A stretch of 64,000 nt of DNA from the NCBI GenBank assembly GCA_033765145.1, contig JANRIH010000011.1, positions 5,117 through 69,116 of the forward strand. The letters run 5' to 3'. The notes under the pieces are model-generated. The model was not told the DNA's origin. It searched no databases and was given only the letters and a program-made list of their open reading frames with translations. The position numbers and the translations under genes are program-made. This document shows positions 10,101-18,200 of this stretch, piece by piece. Every line of letters begins with the position of its first letter. The first letter of the stretch is position 1. Origin of the DNA: JAGVSR01 sp033765145. GTDB taxonomy: Bacteria > Pseudomonadota > Alphaproteobacteria > Rhizobiales > Hyphomicrobiaceae.

Positions 10101-11564
10101 GATCGTCGTCAGCGTGTCCGTTCCGTCGGTACCGACGTTGTCGGTGACCGTCGTCGTCAGACCGGACGCGGTGATGGTGTAGTTGGACAGGGGACCGGAG
10201 AAATTCGCCGTATCCGTCCCCGCGCCGCCGTCGAGCGTATCATTGCCCGAGCCGCCGATCAGGGTGTCGTTGCCGAACTCGGCGATCAGAAGGTCGTCGC
10301 CACCACGGCCGTCGAGGGTATCGGCATCGACCGCGGTCGAGCTTTCGAATGGACTCCCGGCCGCATTGTCGTCGAGGTAGTCGCTGCCCGAAGTGCCGAG
10401 CAGCGTGTCGCTGCCCTCGCCGCCCAGCACTTGGACGAAGTCCTGAGCCACGTTGGCAGGAACCACAGGCGTTACAGTGCCTGTCGCCACTTCGGCGTCG
10501 AAAGTGAAACCGGGCGTCAGATTGCGCAGATTGAAATCCGTGCCGACGTTCTGGAAATTCGTGTCGGTGATCCCGGACGAGACGGCCGCGAAATTGAGGC
10601 CGCCAGAGAAGCCGGTGCCGGCATTGATAATGGTATTGCCGTCGATCGTGAGCGTGGAGGAGCCTGCAACGTCGAGGTTGACGGCCGTGCGGGTCGACTG
10701 GAATGTGTTGTCCTCGAGCGTGAGGCTGACACCGCCGCCGTCGAACCAGTATCCGCGGCCCCAGGCCGCCGTCGTCGTCAACCCGTTGCTCGTCCCCGAG
10801 ATGAGGCTGTCACTGATCGTGATCGACCCCGACCCGATCGGCTGGCTCGAGATCGCGCGGTCATCGACGCCGTTTGCGCCGCCGGCAACGGTCGACCAGA
10901 AGATCGAGTTCGTGACGACATTGTCGCCGCCGCCCGACGTCGAGGAGAAGAACAGCGTCGGGCCCGTCGGACCGCCGCCCGTCGTCGTAGCATCGTTGAG
11001 GAACCGCAGGCCGTCGATCGTCACGCCCGGCACAGACACTGTCGATCGACCGACGATGGTTGCCTCGTCCGTGCCGCCCGACGCGTCGCGCGCGCCGCCG
11101 GTCCCCGCGAGGCCAAACTTGGCGCCTAAGACCGTGACGTCCTTGTTGAACTGGACATCCTCGTCGTAGATGCCCGGTGCGATGAGGACGGTCTCGCCGA
11201 CGGCCGCGGCATCAATACCCGATTGAACGGTCGCATATTCGCTGCCGGTCCCGACGACGCGCACGATCACATCGTCGAATGCAATCACTTCAACGCCGGA
11301 AATCGTCTCGACGGTCGCTCCGCTGGTCAGAACGAGATTGCCGCCCAAGAAGCTGACCGTGTAGCTGGCGAACGTGCCCGTCAACACGAGCGTGTCGATA
11401 CCCGCGTCGCCGTTGATGGTGTCCGATCCGCCCGAACCCGGAACAATGAGGTCGTTGCCTGCGCCGCCGTTGATCGTGTCCTGCCCGCCGAGCCCGAGGA
11501 TCGTATCGCCATCAGCTGTGCCGTTGAGCGGATCAGGCCCTGTGCTTCCGATGATCGTGGACAT
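7146..11564 (-). CDS. RTX (haemolysin-type Ca-binding) protein with duplicated right-handed beta-helix domains
   Basis: Probable type I secreted protein of 1472 residues. ATG 11564 (MSTIIGSTGPDPLNG) follows a GGGAGGAG ribosome site. In order it shows a short N-terminal RTX block (GGQDTINGGAGNDLIV), then two nearly identical 396-residue units. Each unit holds a NosD/pectin-lyase-like beta-helix (GYATIQAAIDAASPGDTI, then VTIDGLRFLNDATTTGGG) and an RTX block (DGRGGDDLL). A third, more diverged helix follows, then C-terminal RTX nonapeptides (GGGGNDSALGGLGNDILDGG) and a C-terminal segment ending LTSADFQII. That end is typical of alphaproteobacterial type I secretion substrates. There is no signal peptide, and no secretion ABC transporter is in the window. 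The carbohydrate-binding or surface role is inference. Confidence 0.88.
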   Translation of the reverse strand: MSTIIGSTGPDPLNGTADGDTILGLGGQDTINGGAGNDLIVPGSGGSDTINGDAGIDTLVLTGTFASYTVSFLGGNLVLTSGATVETISGVEVIAFDDVIVRVVGTGSEYATVQSGIDAAAVGETVLIAPGIYDEDVQFNKDVTVLGAKFGLAGTGGARDASGGTDEATIVGRSTVSVPGVTIDGLRFLNDATTTGGGPTGPTLFFSSTSGGGDNVVTNSIFWSTVAGGANGVDDRAISSQPIGSGSITISDSLISGTSNGLTTTAAWGRGYWFDGGGVSLTLEDNTFQSTRTAVNLDVAGSSTLTIDGNTIINAGTGFSGGLNFAAVSSGITDTNFQNVGTDFNLRNLTPGFTFDAEVATGTVTPVVPANVAQDFVQVLGGEGSDTLLGTSGSDYLDDNAAGSPFESSTAVDADTLDGRGGDDLLIAEFGNDTLIGGSGNDTLDGGAGTDTANFSGPLSNYTITASGLTTTVTDNVGTDGTDTLTTIEVLNFNGTNVLIVGGSGYATIQAAIDAASPGDTIFITAGTYDEDVQFNKAVTVLGAKYGVAGTGGGRDASGGVGEATIIGRSTVSVPGVTIDGLRFLNDATTTGGGPSGPTLFFSSTSGGGDNVVTNSIFWSTVAGGANGIDDRAISSQPIGSGSITVTDSLISGTSTGLTTTAAWGRGYWFDGGGVSLTLEGNTFQSTRTAVNLDVAGSSTLSIDDNTIINAGTGFSGGINFGLVASGITDTNFENVGTDYNLRNLTTGFTFDAEVATGTVTPVVPANVAQDFVQVLGGEGSDTLLGTAGSDYLDDNAAGNPFESSTAVDADILDGRGGDDLLVAENGNDTITGGSGNDTIQAGSGTDTAKFSGPFSNYTVTASGLTTTVTDNVGTDGTDTLTSVEILDFNGAKVLLVGGSGFATIQAAIDAASPGDTILVAAGTYTEAVSVNKQVTILGANDGISGTGSRGAESILSGGFHILADGVVIDGFRITNGATFTGETTGAFVQADNVTITNTRIEGANVTGTRGIVTDSGRTGLVIDDNYVTDWATGAFINPGTAATVTGNTFEDNTVGLAADGPDGLSINGNTFTNNSLEQIGMGALDAVVDLSSQIGTNTFTGTAPQVSIYPLFSGDQTITGTGANDVLNDLGNAFAQTFFGGGGNDSALGGLGNDILDGGTGNDSLVGGAGNDTYTVDTQSDVVTETSGNGTADAVRTSVSYSLGMTSDVETLETTNVLGTGAINLTGSNIANTLNGNAGANTLDGGAGADMLYGFGGNDIYFVDNAMDNIFEGAAEGTLDIVRSTVNFTLQADDHVERLVTTNPAGTGAINLTGNDFAQEIYGNAGVNILRAFDGNDAVYGLAGADTVNGGLGNDTLAGGADNDVFVFNSVLSASNIDTLLDFSNTGQNDQIFLENTGAGLFTALAAGALAAAAFKANATGTATDADDRIIYNTTTGALIYDTNGNAAGGATQFAILSTKPTLTSADFQII
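8870..11250 (-). repeat. two tandem 1188-bp repeat units inside the RTX beta-helix gene
   Basis: Equivalent bases lie 1188 bp apart. The segment encoding DEDVQFNK is at about 11143-11170 and again at about 9955-9982. The segment encoding GYATIQ recurs at 11233, 10045 and, diverged, at 8857. The 1188 bp equals 396 codons, so the frame is kept. Units run roughly 11250-10063 and 10062-8875, and the third start leads into a diverged helix. Long stretches are almost identical at protein and DNA level, which indicates recent duplication or gene conversion. Confidence 0.9.
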
Positions 11565-12277
11565 AATCGATACTCCTCCCGAACAAAAAATCATTATTGA
11601 ACGCACGTCATTCGACGTACGAGCCGGCAGCGTGCGTCACGGCGGCTGCCGTTCTCGGCATGCCGACGCCTTCACAGATCAATCCACGGGGTTTCCTGGG
11701 AATTTGAATGCCCTCCCAGAGCCCGACGGCCGGTGAGAGGCGGTGAATCATGATTGGCCGTCGCTCGAAACCACTCGGGTTTCAGCTTTTCAAACGACAA
11801 TCGCGACCACGGTCATCGACGCCCGATTTCCACACGGGCGGCTGGTCCAATTCGACCCGAGCGAGACGCGAACTCAAATCCAGGCGAAGACACGACGAAA
11901 TGACGTCTGCCGTCGCTATGAAAACAGGAACGCAACTCGCACTGTTATGACAATGGTTACGCGATACCCCTCAAAATATTCCGCCCATTACCAAAACGGA
12001 CGCTAACGGCGGCAATCCACACTGTCAATCCGCATTCTGATACGAATATCTTCGAAGCTTATCTCGCCCGCCGGGATCGCGCGCGTCATGCGGAGAAATG
12101 TGCATCGAATTGCCTTCACACGGTCGCTCGATGTTTCGTCATATTGCCGTCACATCCGCCGTTTTTCGCGATGCAATGTCTGTTGTTGGGACGACATCCC
12201 GCAGAGTAGGGGGCGATGCGGACGGACCGAGCGGGCCGAGTGCCACGGACGCAAAGCACAGCGGCGCGGTGTTGCGT
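11565..12277. other. 713-bp non-coding stretch
   Basis: No gene is supported here. Short open frames on both strands have no recognisable domains or ribosome sites. The stretch is more AT-rich than its surroundings around 11930-12060. It should hold the promoter of the RTX gene on the minus strand, but I see no clear -35/-10 pair. Confidence 0.6.
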
Positions 12278-12904
12278 TCAGATGATCGGCGGCGTGCAGG
12301 CGCAGGCGACGACGGCGACGGACTTACCGACGTTCCTGAGACTGTACGGTACACTGCCGAACAACTGATACCCGCCGCCTGCCGAGATGCGCCGCGTCTC
12401 TCCCGCCGCCTCGACCTCGATGACGCCTTGGATGACCACGGCCGCTGTTTCGCCATCGTAAACAATGGGATCGGCTCCCGTCCCCGCTCCGGGCTCGTAA
12501 CGCTCGATGAAAAGTTGAAGCTTCTTGTCCCGGCGTTCGCTACCGAGAACGCGCAAGTCGGCGGCGCCGCGCGAGACGACGGCGAGATCCTTCGCCTGAT
12601 AGAAGAGTGCCGATTTCTGCGACACCGGAAGCGCGAAGAAGTCGGCGAGTGAGATGGGGATCGCGGCCAGTATCCGGTGCAGGGACGCGAGTGAGGGGGC
12701 GTGCGCCTCCTGTTCGATCAGCGAGATTGTGGAGTTCGTGACGCCGGCTCTCTTGGCAAGGACCCGCTGAGACAATCCCGCCGTCTCGCGCACGGCCTTC
12801 AAGCGGGCGCCGACGCCGAGGTCGCTCGCCTCGGCGCGCGCACGAACCTTCGCGGCCGACACCCCGCGGTCTTCACTTCGCATGGTCTTTTTCAATCGCG
12901 CCAC
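12278..12904 (-). CDS. XRE-family regulator with C-terminal cupin domain
   Basis: Transcription factor of 208 residues. A helix-turn-helix lies at about residues 31-86 (GARLKAVRETAGLSQRVLAKRAGV then TNSTISLIEQ). A cupin-type sensor domain lies at about 125-200 (PIVYDGETAAVVIQGVIEVE and GGGYQLFG). The architecture matches PuuR and related regulators of amine, aldehyde or amino-acid catabolism. It is divergent from the aldehyde dehydrogenase gene, with the palindromic promoter region between them, so it is probably the local repressor. The ligand is unknown. ATG 12904 is taken, but MRSEDRG (12883) is an alternative start. Confidence 0.88.
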   Translation of the reverse strand: MARLKKTMRSEDRGVSAAKVRARAEASDLGVGARLKAVRETAGLSQRVLAKRAGVTNSTISLIEQEAHAPSLASLHRILAAIPISLADFFALPVSQKSALFYQAKDLAVVSRGAADLRVLGSERRDKKLQLFIERYEPGAGTGADPIVYDGETAAVVIQGVIEVEAAGETRRISAGGGYQLFGSVPYSLRNVGKSVAVVACACTPPII

Positions 12905-13010
12905 GTGCCGTCGAACTCCATCTCTCGCGCATCGTCGCCCATCGCGCTTTGCCCACTTAGGGATGCCGGCCCCTTGCCGCGTCAGGTCGCAAGGCCAGCG
13001 CCGCGCCCGC

Positions 13011-13048
13011 TGTCAAGTATTTTTTGACAACTGATATAATCTGTCGAA
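13011..13048 (+). promoter_or_regulatory. palindromic promoter region of the aldehyde dehydrogenase gene
   Basis: Inverted half-sites TGTCAA (13011-13016) and TTGACA (13024-13029) are separated by 7 bp. A third half-site TGTCGAA lies about 12 bp on, and a perfect -10 TATAAT (13035-13040) sits between the second and third. There is no good -35 at 17 bp, so the promoter may need an activator. The half-sites are plausible operators for the divergent XRE-cupin regulator. That link is inference. Confidence 0.5.
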
Positions 13049-13097
13049 CACTCCGAATGGAAGCGCTATGGCGGCATCATTCAGGGGGTATGGCGCA

Positions 13098-14612
13098 ATG
13101 TCGGCTCTGGCATGGCTCTCTGAACTTTCGGGCAAACTCTACGTCGACGGTCAATTCAAGACGAGCCGCTCCTCGGATCGGCTCGACGTCATCGACCCAG
13201 CGACCGAAGAACGTCTGGGGTTCATCGCGGACGCGACCGACGCCGAAGTCGACGAGGTCATTGAGATCGCGACCAAGGCACGGCGCTCCTGGAATGCGCT
13301 GGATGCTCGTAGCCGCGCCGTCATGCTGCACGACATCGCAGCACTCCTTCGCGGCGACAAGCGGCCCTATGCAGAGTGTCTGACGCGCGAAGAGGGAAAG
13401 CCGTTCAAGGAGTCGGTCGACGAGGTGTCGTGGTGTGCCACGGCGATCGACTACTACGCGGAACTCGCGCGTCACGAGACCGGACGCCTCGCGGGCGCCA
13501 CCGTGCCGGGCCAGTTCCACTTCTCGATCAAGGAGCCGCTCGGCACGATCGTCATCGTTCTCCCGTTCAACTATCCCCTCGTGCTTCTCTGCTGGGAGGC
13601 CGCGGCAGCGCTCGCGGCCGGGAACTCGGTCATCATCAAGCCGCACGAGCAGACGAGCCTTACGACGCTCAAGTTCATGGAGGCGTTCGCGTCATTGCCT
13701 CCGGGTCTCATCCAGGTCGTGACGGGCGGCGCGCGCGTCGGGCAGCGGCTCATCGCGAGCTCCAGAACGCATGGCGTCGCCTACACCGGTTCCGTGCCGG
13801 TCGGGCAGGCCGTGGCGCGGACGTGCGCCGAGACGTTCAAGCCATGCCTCATCGAAGCCTCGGGGAACGATCCCTTCATCGTGATGCCGTCAGCACCCCT
13901 GGACATGGCCGTGCGCGGTGCGGCATTCGCAGCGTATCTCAACTGCGGCCAGGTGTGCACCTCTGCGGAGCGGTTCTACGTTCACGAAAAAATACACGAC
14001 GAGTTCGTCGACGGCCTCGTCGCGATCGCGCGGAAATTGCGGATCGGCAATGGACTGGACGCCGTCGACATGGGCCCGCTCGCGACATCGAAACAGCGTG
14101 ATCGGTTCGAGGGGCTCATGTCACGCGCACGCGCCCAGGGCGCGAAGTTCGCGACGGGCGGCGGGCGCCCTGCGGAACACAATCGCGGCTGGTTCGTGGA
14201 ACCCTCCGTTCTGACGGGCGTCACGCCGGACATGGAGATCCTGAACGAAGAGCCGTTCGGCCCCGTCGCCGCCATCTGCAAAGTTTCGAGCTTCGACGAG
14301 GCGATCACGCTCGCCAATCGCTCGCGCTTCGGGCTCGGCGCTAATCTCTACTCGCTCGACATGGACGAGGCCTTCCGCGCGGTCCGAGACATCGAGTCCG
14401 GAATGCTCTGGATCAATGCGCCGCTTCTCGACAACGACGCGCTGCCGTTCGGAGGGCGCAAACTCTCCGGCAGTGGTCGCCAACTCGGGCCCGAAGGTCT
14501 GGCTCAATTCCAGAACACCAAGTTCGTCATGATGGATCCCAAGGCCTCCAACCAGGACTTCTGGTGGTTCCCCTACCGTGATGCCGAGAGCTACGCGGCG
14601 TCGCGGAACTGA
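13098..14612 (+). CDS. NAD(P)-dependent aldehyde dehydrogenase
   Basis: ALDH-superfamily enzyme oxidising an aldehyde to the acid, 504 residues from ATG 13098, which follows AGGGGG by 11 bases. An in-frame ATG at 13068 would add ten residues. Visible landmarks are VLPFNYPLVLLCWEAAAALA (cofactor fold), KPHEQTS (cofactor binding), YTGSVPVGQAVA, the general-base Glu in LIEASGNDPF, the catalytic Cys in NCGQVCTSAERF, and EEPFGPVAAI. The sequence resembles the succinate-semialdehyde/lactaldehyde dehydrogenase group, but the substrate cannot be read from it. It is controlled from the palindromic promoter and followed 22 bp later by a flavodoxin-fold reductase, probably co-transcribed. Confidence 0.92.
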   Translation: MSALAWLSELSGKLYVDGQFKTSRSSDRLDVIDPATEERLGFIADATDAEVDEVIEIATKARRSWNALDARSRAVMLHDIAALLRGDKRPYAECLTREEGKPFKESVDEVSWCATAIDYYAELARHETGRLAGATVPGQFHFSIKEPLGTIVIVLPFNYPLVLLCWEAAAALAAGNSVIIKPHEQTSLTTLKFMEAFASLPPGLIQVVTGGARVGQRLIASSRTHGVAYTGSVPVGQAVARTCAETFKPCLIEASGNDPFIVMPSAPLDMAVRGAAFAAYLNCGQVCTSAERFYVHEKIHDEFVDGLVAIARKLRIGNGLDAVDMGPLATSKQRDRFEGLMSRARAQGAKFATGGGRPAEHNRGWFVEPSVLTGVTPDMEILNEEPFGPVAAICKVSSFDEAITLANRSRFGLGANLYSLDMDEAFRAVRDIESGMLWINAPLLDNDALPFGGRKLSGSGRQLGPEGLAQFQNTKFVMMDPKASNQDFWWFPYRDAESYAASRN

Positions 14613-14634
14613 TCTTGAGGGCCGGACCCCCTGC

Positions 14635-15231
14635 ATGAAGATTCTTCTCGTCGTCGCCCACCCGAGGCCTTCTTCGCTCACGCACGGTGTCGCCGCGGCT
14701 TTCGCGGCGGAAGCTCGTATCATTGGGCATACGGTCGTGCTGGCCGATCTCTACGCCGAGGGCTTCGATCCCGTTCTCCGCGAAGACGACGAGCCGGACT
14801 GGAATGATCCGAACAAAGTCTACTCGCCGGCCGTTCGCCGGGAGATGGCACGGATCGATGCGAACGACGCGACCGTGCTGGTCTTCCCGGCCTGGTGGTG
14901 GTCGATGCCGGCGATGATGAAGGGCTGGATCGATCGGGTGTGGAACCAAGGCTTCGCCCATGCAGGGGCCTCCTCTCCGCATCGGCGCGTCTGGATGATC
15001 GCCATCGCGGGCAACGACGGCGCGGCCTATACCAAGCGCGGCTATGACGCTGCGATGCGGACCACTCTCGACGTCGGCATTGTCGGATATTGCAGCGTGG
15101 AGGATCGACGTCTCGAGCTGCTCTACGGGGCGATCGAGGATGCAGCGCGCCAGACGAACGTGCGACGAAACAAGCTGTCGGCCGCCGGTTCCAGCGAACG
15201 TCGCAGAACCGGCGGCCGCCTCATGCTCTAG
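14635..15231 (+). CDS. NAD(P)H:quinone oxidoreductase-like flavoprotein
   Basis: Flavodoxin-fold NAD(P)H dehydrogenase family (MdaB/KefF/NQO-like) of 198 residues. ATG 14635 starts MKILLVVAHPRPSSLTHGV, the FMN/FAD phosphate loop of this family. PAWWWSMPAMMKGWIDRVW is the strongly conserved flavin/active-site segment. It lies 22 bp after the aldehyde dehydrogenase and likely shares its mRNA. The C-terminal 20 residues are basic and low in complexity. They are encoded by a 12-bp inverted repeat at the convergent junction with the peroxidase gene, whose stop it overlaps by 4 bp. Confidence 0.87.
   Translation: MKILLVVAHPRPSSLTHGVAAAFAAEARIIGHTVVLADLYAEGFDPVLREDDEPDWNDPNKVYSPAVRREMARIDANDATVLVFPAWWWSMPAMMKGWIDRVWNQGFAHAGASSPHRRVWMIAIAGNDGAAYTKRGYDAAMRTTLDVGIVGYCSVEDRRLELLYGAIEDAARQTNVRRNKLSAAGSSERRRTGGRLML
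15180..15217. terminator. 12-bp perfect inverted repeat at a convergent gene junction
   Basis: GGCCGCCGGTTC (15180-15191) pairs perfectly with GAACCGGCGGCC (15206-15217) across a 14-base loop. It lies inside the last codons of the quinone oxidoreductase gene, just before the overlapping stop of the opposite peroxidase gene. No T-run follows. It may act as a bidirectional terminator or RNA 3'-end stabiliser. Confidence 0.5.
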
Positions 15232-18200
15232 AGGATGAAGTCCGAGGCTCCCAGGGTGTATTGGCCCAGAAGTGCGATCTGGAATTCGGCCGCCGCGTCC
15301 GCGTCCGTGCTCGCTTCGACGATCGTCATCCAATTTCCCTGGCTGTCGAGGACGTGCTCGTAGTGGAGGGCGCCGTTCGCGTTCGCGCTCGTCCAGTCGG
15401 CCTGATCGAGCCAGACGAACGCCTGGTTGCCGTTGTTGCCGGGCCCCGACATGGCGTCGATCGTCGAGAGGTCGATATGGTCTTGTCCGATCAGGAAATC
15501 GCGGATGACCTCGAGGTCGGCCACGTTGGCAGATGTGATCGTGTCTGTGGGAGTGACAGGCGTGTCGGCTGTCGAGTTGTAGTCGAATGTGTCCGCGCCA
15601 TCACCGCCATAGATCACATCCCGGCCGCGATTGCCGACAATGACCGTCCCACTCGCATCACCTATGATGATCTCACTGTTGGCGCTGCCCTCGAGGGCAC
15701 CGAAATCATCGCGCACGACGGTGACGTTCGCTGCGTCGGCGGGCGTGCCCGTCCCGATGTAGACGAACGATCCGCCCGGCTGGCCGCTGTCCGTCAGAGT
15801 GACGACACCGCCGATCGTATCGAGTGTCGGCAGACCGCCAAGACCGTTCTGCGAATTGATCGACGCGATGGCCGGGGCGCTGTCCGGATCTGTGTCGTTC
15901 GCCAGCAGGTCGGCGATGGCGATCGACCACAGCGTACCAGCCGCGTAGTTCGTCACCACGCGATCGTTGTTGGCGACCATCGGATCGTCGAACGCTACAA
16001 CGTTGATCGTCGAAATCGCCGGATCGCTGTCGACCAGGCCATTGTTGACGGTCACCTCGATGTGGCGCGCCGTGGTGTCGGGCGTGTCCGAGGCGTTGGC
16101 GAAGCGGATCGCGTCAATCGCTGCCTGATAATCGGCAACGCTAGCGGAACCCGTGAAGTCCAGCGTGACCGTGCCGCTCCCGACGGTCGTCGTGACCGTG
16201 ATCCCCGGAGGCAGCGCACCGGCCGTCGTCAGCGTGTCGCCGGCCATGGCGTTCGTCAGCACGACCTTGGCCGAAGCCAACGTCACGCCGCCCGAGATCG
16301 CCGCGAAGCTCGACACTCCGACCGCCGCGCCGTTCTCGGTGAACGTCGTCGTCCAGTTTCTCGTGCCGTCGTCGATCGGCACGACGAACTTCACGTCGAA
16401 GTTGTCGATCCTAACAGCCTCGTTGCCCGCATCGAGTCCGGAGAATACGAAGCGGACGGCGGAGTTCGCCGAGAAGGGTCCCGTGAGGGTGAGATTGGCG
16501 ATGCCGTTGTTCGAGGCACCGTTCAGCGTCTGGAGCGTCGTGAAGTTCAGGCCGTCGCCAGCGAACTGCACCAGAACAGATTCACCCGGATCGAGGTTCG
16601 TCTCTGCATAGTTGAAGCTCAACGTCGCCGTTCCGTGCGTTGCAGCCGACAGGTCGACCGTGCGCGTCAGTGTGGCACCAGGCGCCGTGGCACCAGGAGC
16701 GGTGTCGCGCCGGAACTCGAGGCGATCGTTGAAGACACGGATTTCACCAGCGAGTTCTGGAACGCCGGCCCTGTCGCCGGTCTCGAGCCAGCTCGACGTC
16801 CACGGCGCCGAGCCGTTGGAATTGTTGTAAGCGATGGCGCCGAACTGATCGCGGTAGTTGCCGATGTCGAAGGCATGGAGATCGACGGCTGGCTTCGTCA
16901 GCGTGACGACGCCGTCCGCGAACTTCAGCTGCTCGACGCCGACGAGGACGTCCACGCCGTCGCGCCCGTTGGTGCCGTCCGTCACCTTGGCGACGGCAAT
17001 CGACGTCGGTGTCTGGTCGGCGACGATCGTGCGCGTCACGAGGTCGAAGTAGGTGAGATCGAACGTGTAGTCGGCGATATTGCCCGTGAAGGCGGCGATG
17101 TCGAGGGACCCGGCCGTTCCGCCATCGCCCATGAAGCCGGCGGATTCACCCGTCGTCTGGACGACACCGTTGCGCCAGAGCGCTTTCACCTCGCTGCCGC
17201 CGAGTTCAAGATCCTTGAACATCGCGGACTTCAGCATTTCGGTGAAGTGCTTCTGGTCAGACCAGCCGACCATATCGAGGATGCCATTGGACTGGATGAA
17301 GTTGCGTTCGAGCCCTGCGGACTCGGCTGCATCGACGTAGCCGAACGCGCGGTGGCTCGCGCCGTCGAAATAAAGGTCGTAGTCGCTGGCGTAGGTGCCA
17401 ACGAGTTCGTCGAGGCGGATGCCGTCGCCGACGATAAGGTCGTCGCCGACGCTGCCGGTCAGAAGATCGTTGCCCGAGCCGCCGATCAGCCAATTGTCGT
17501 TCGCGTCGCCGACGAACGTGTCGTCGTTCTGCGTTCCGATCACGCCTTCGATCTGGGTCACGGCCGGGAACTGTGGCGCACCATCGATCGCGGGAAGGGG
17601 GTTTGCCTGGTTGATGAGGTCGAACGTCGCGCCGACGGGAGCGGCCTGCCAGTCCGACAGATCGAGGAGGTCGAAACCGCGGCCCTTGCCGTCGTTTCCG
17701 GCATCGTTCACGCCGTCGCCACCGAGCACCTCGTCGCCGCCGTTGGTCAAGGACTGCGAGACGGGTCCGGGCCGGAGGATGTCGTCACCCTCCATGCCGG
17801 CGACGATGTCCTGATCGGCACGACCTGCGATGAGATCATCGCCGTTGTCGCCCCAGAGAAGGTCGCCCGTGACCCCGCCGTCGACGTAGTCGTTGCCCTC
17901 GCCGGCATGCGTGAACGCGTCCGTATCTCCGCCGCCGAAGATCACGTCATCGCCCTCGCTGCCCGCGAGCTTATCGATGCCGATGCCACCATCCACGTAA
18001 TCGTTGCCAGCACTGCCGATCACCTGGTCGATGCCGGCCGCGGCGGTCGCGCTCTGCTCGCCGAACAGGACGTCGTCGCCCTCGCCGCCATCGATCAGAT
18101 CGCCGCCATCGCCGCCATAGATCCGGTCGTCGCCTGCCCCGCCATAGAGCCGGTCGATGCCATTGCCGCCATAGATGATGTCGTTGCCGCCTTCGCCGTA

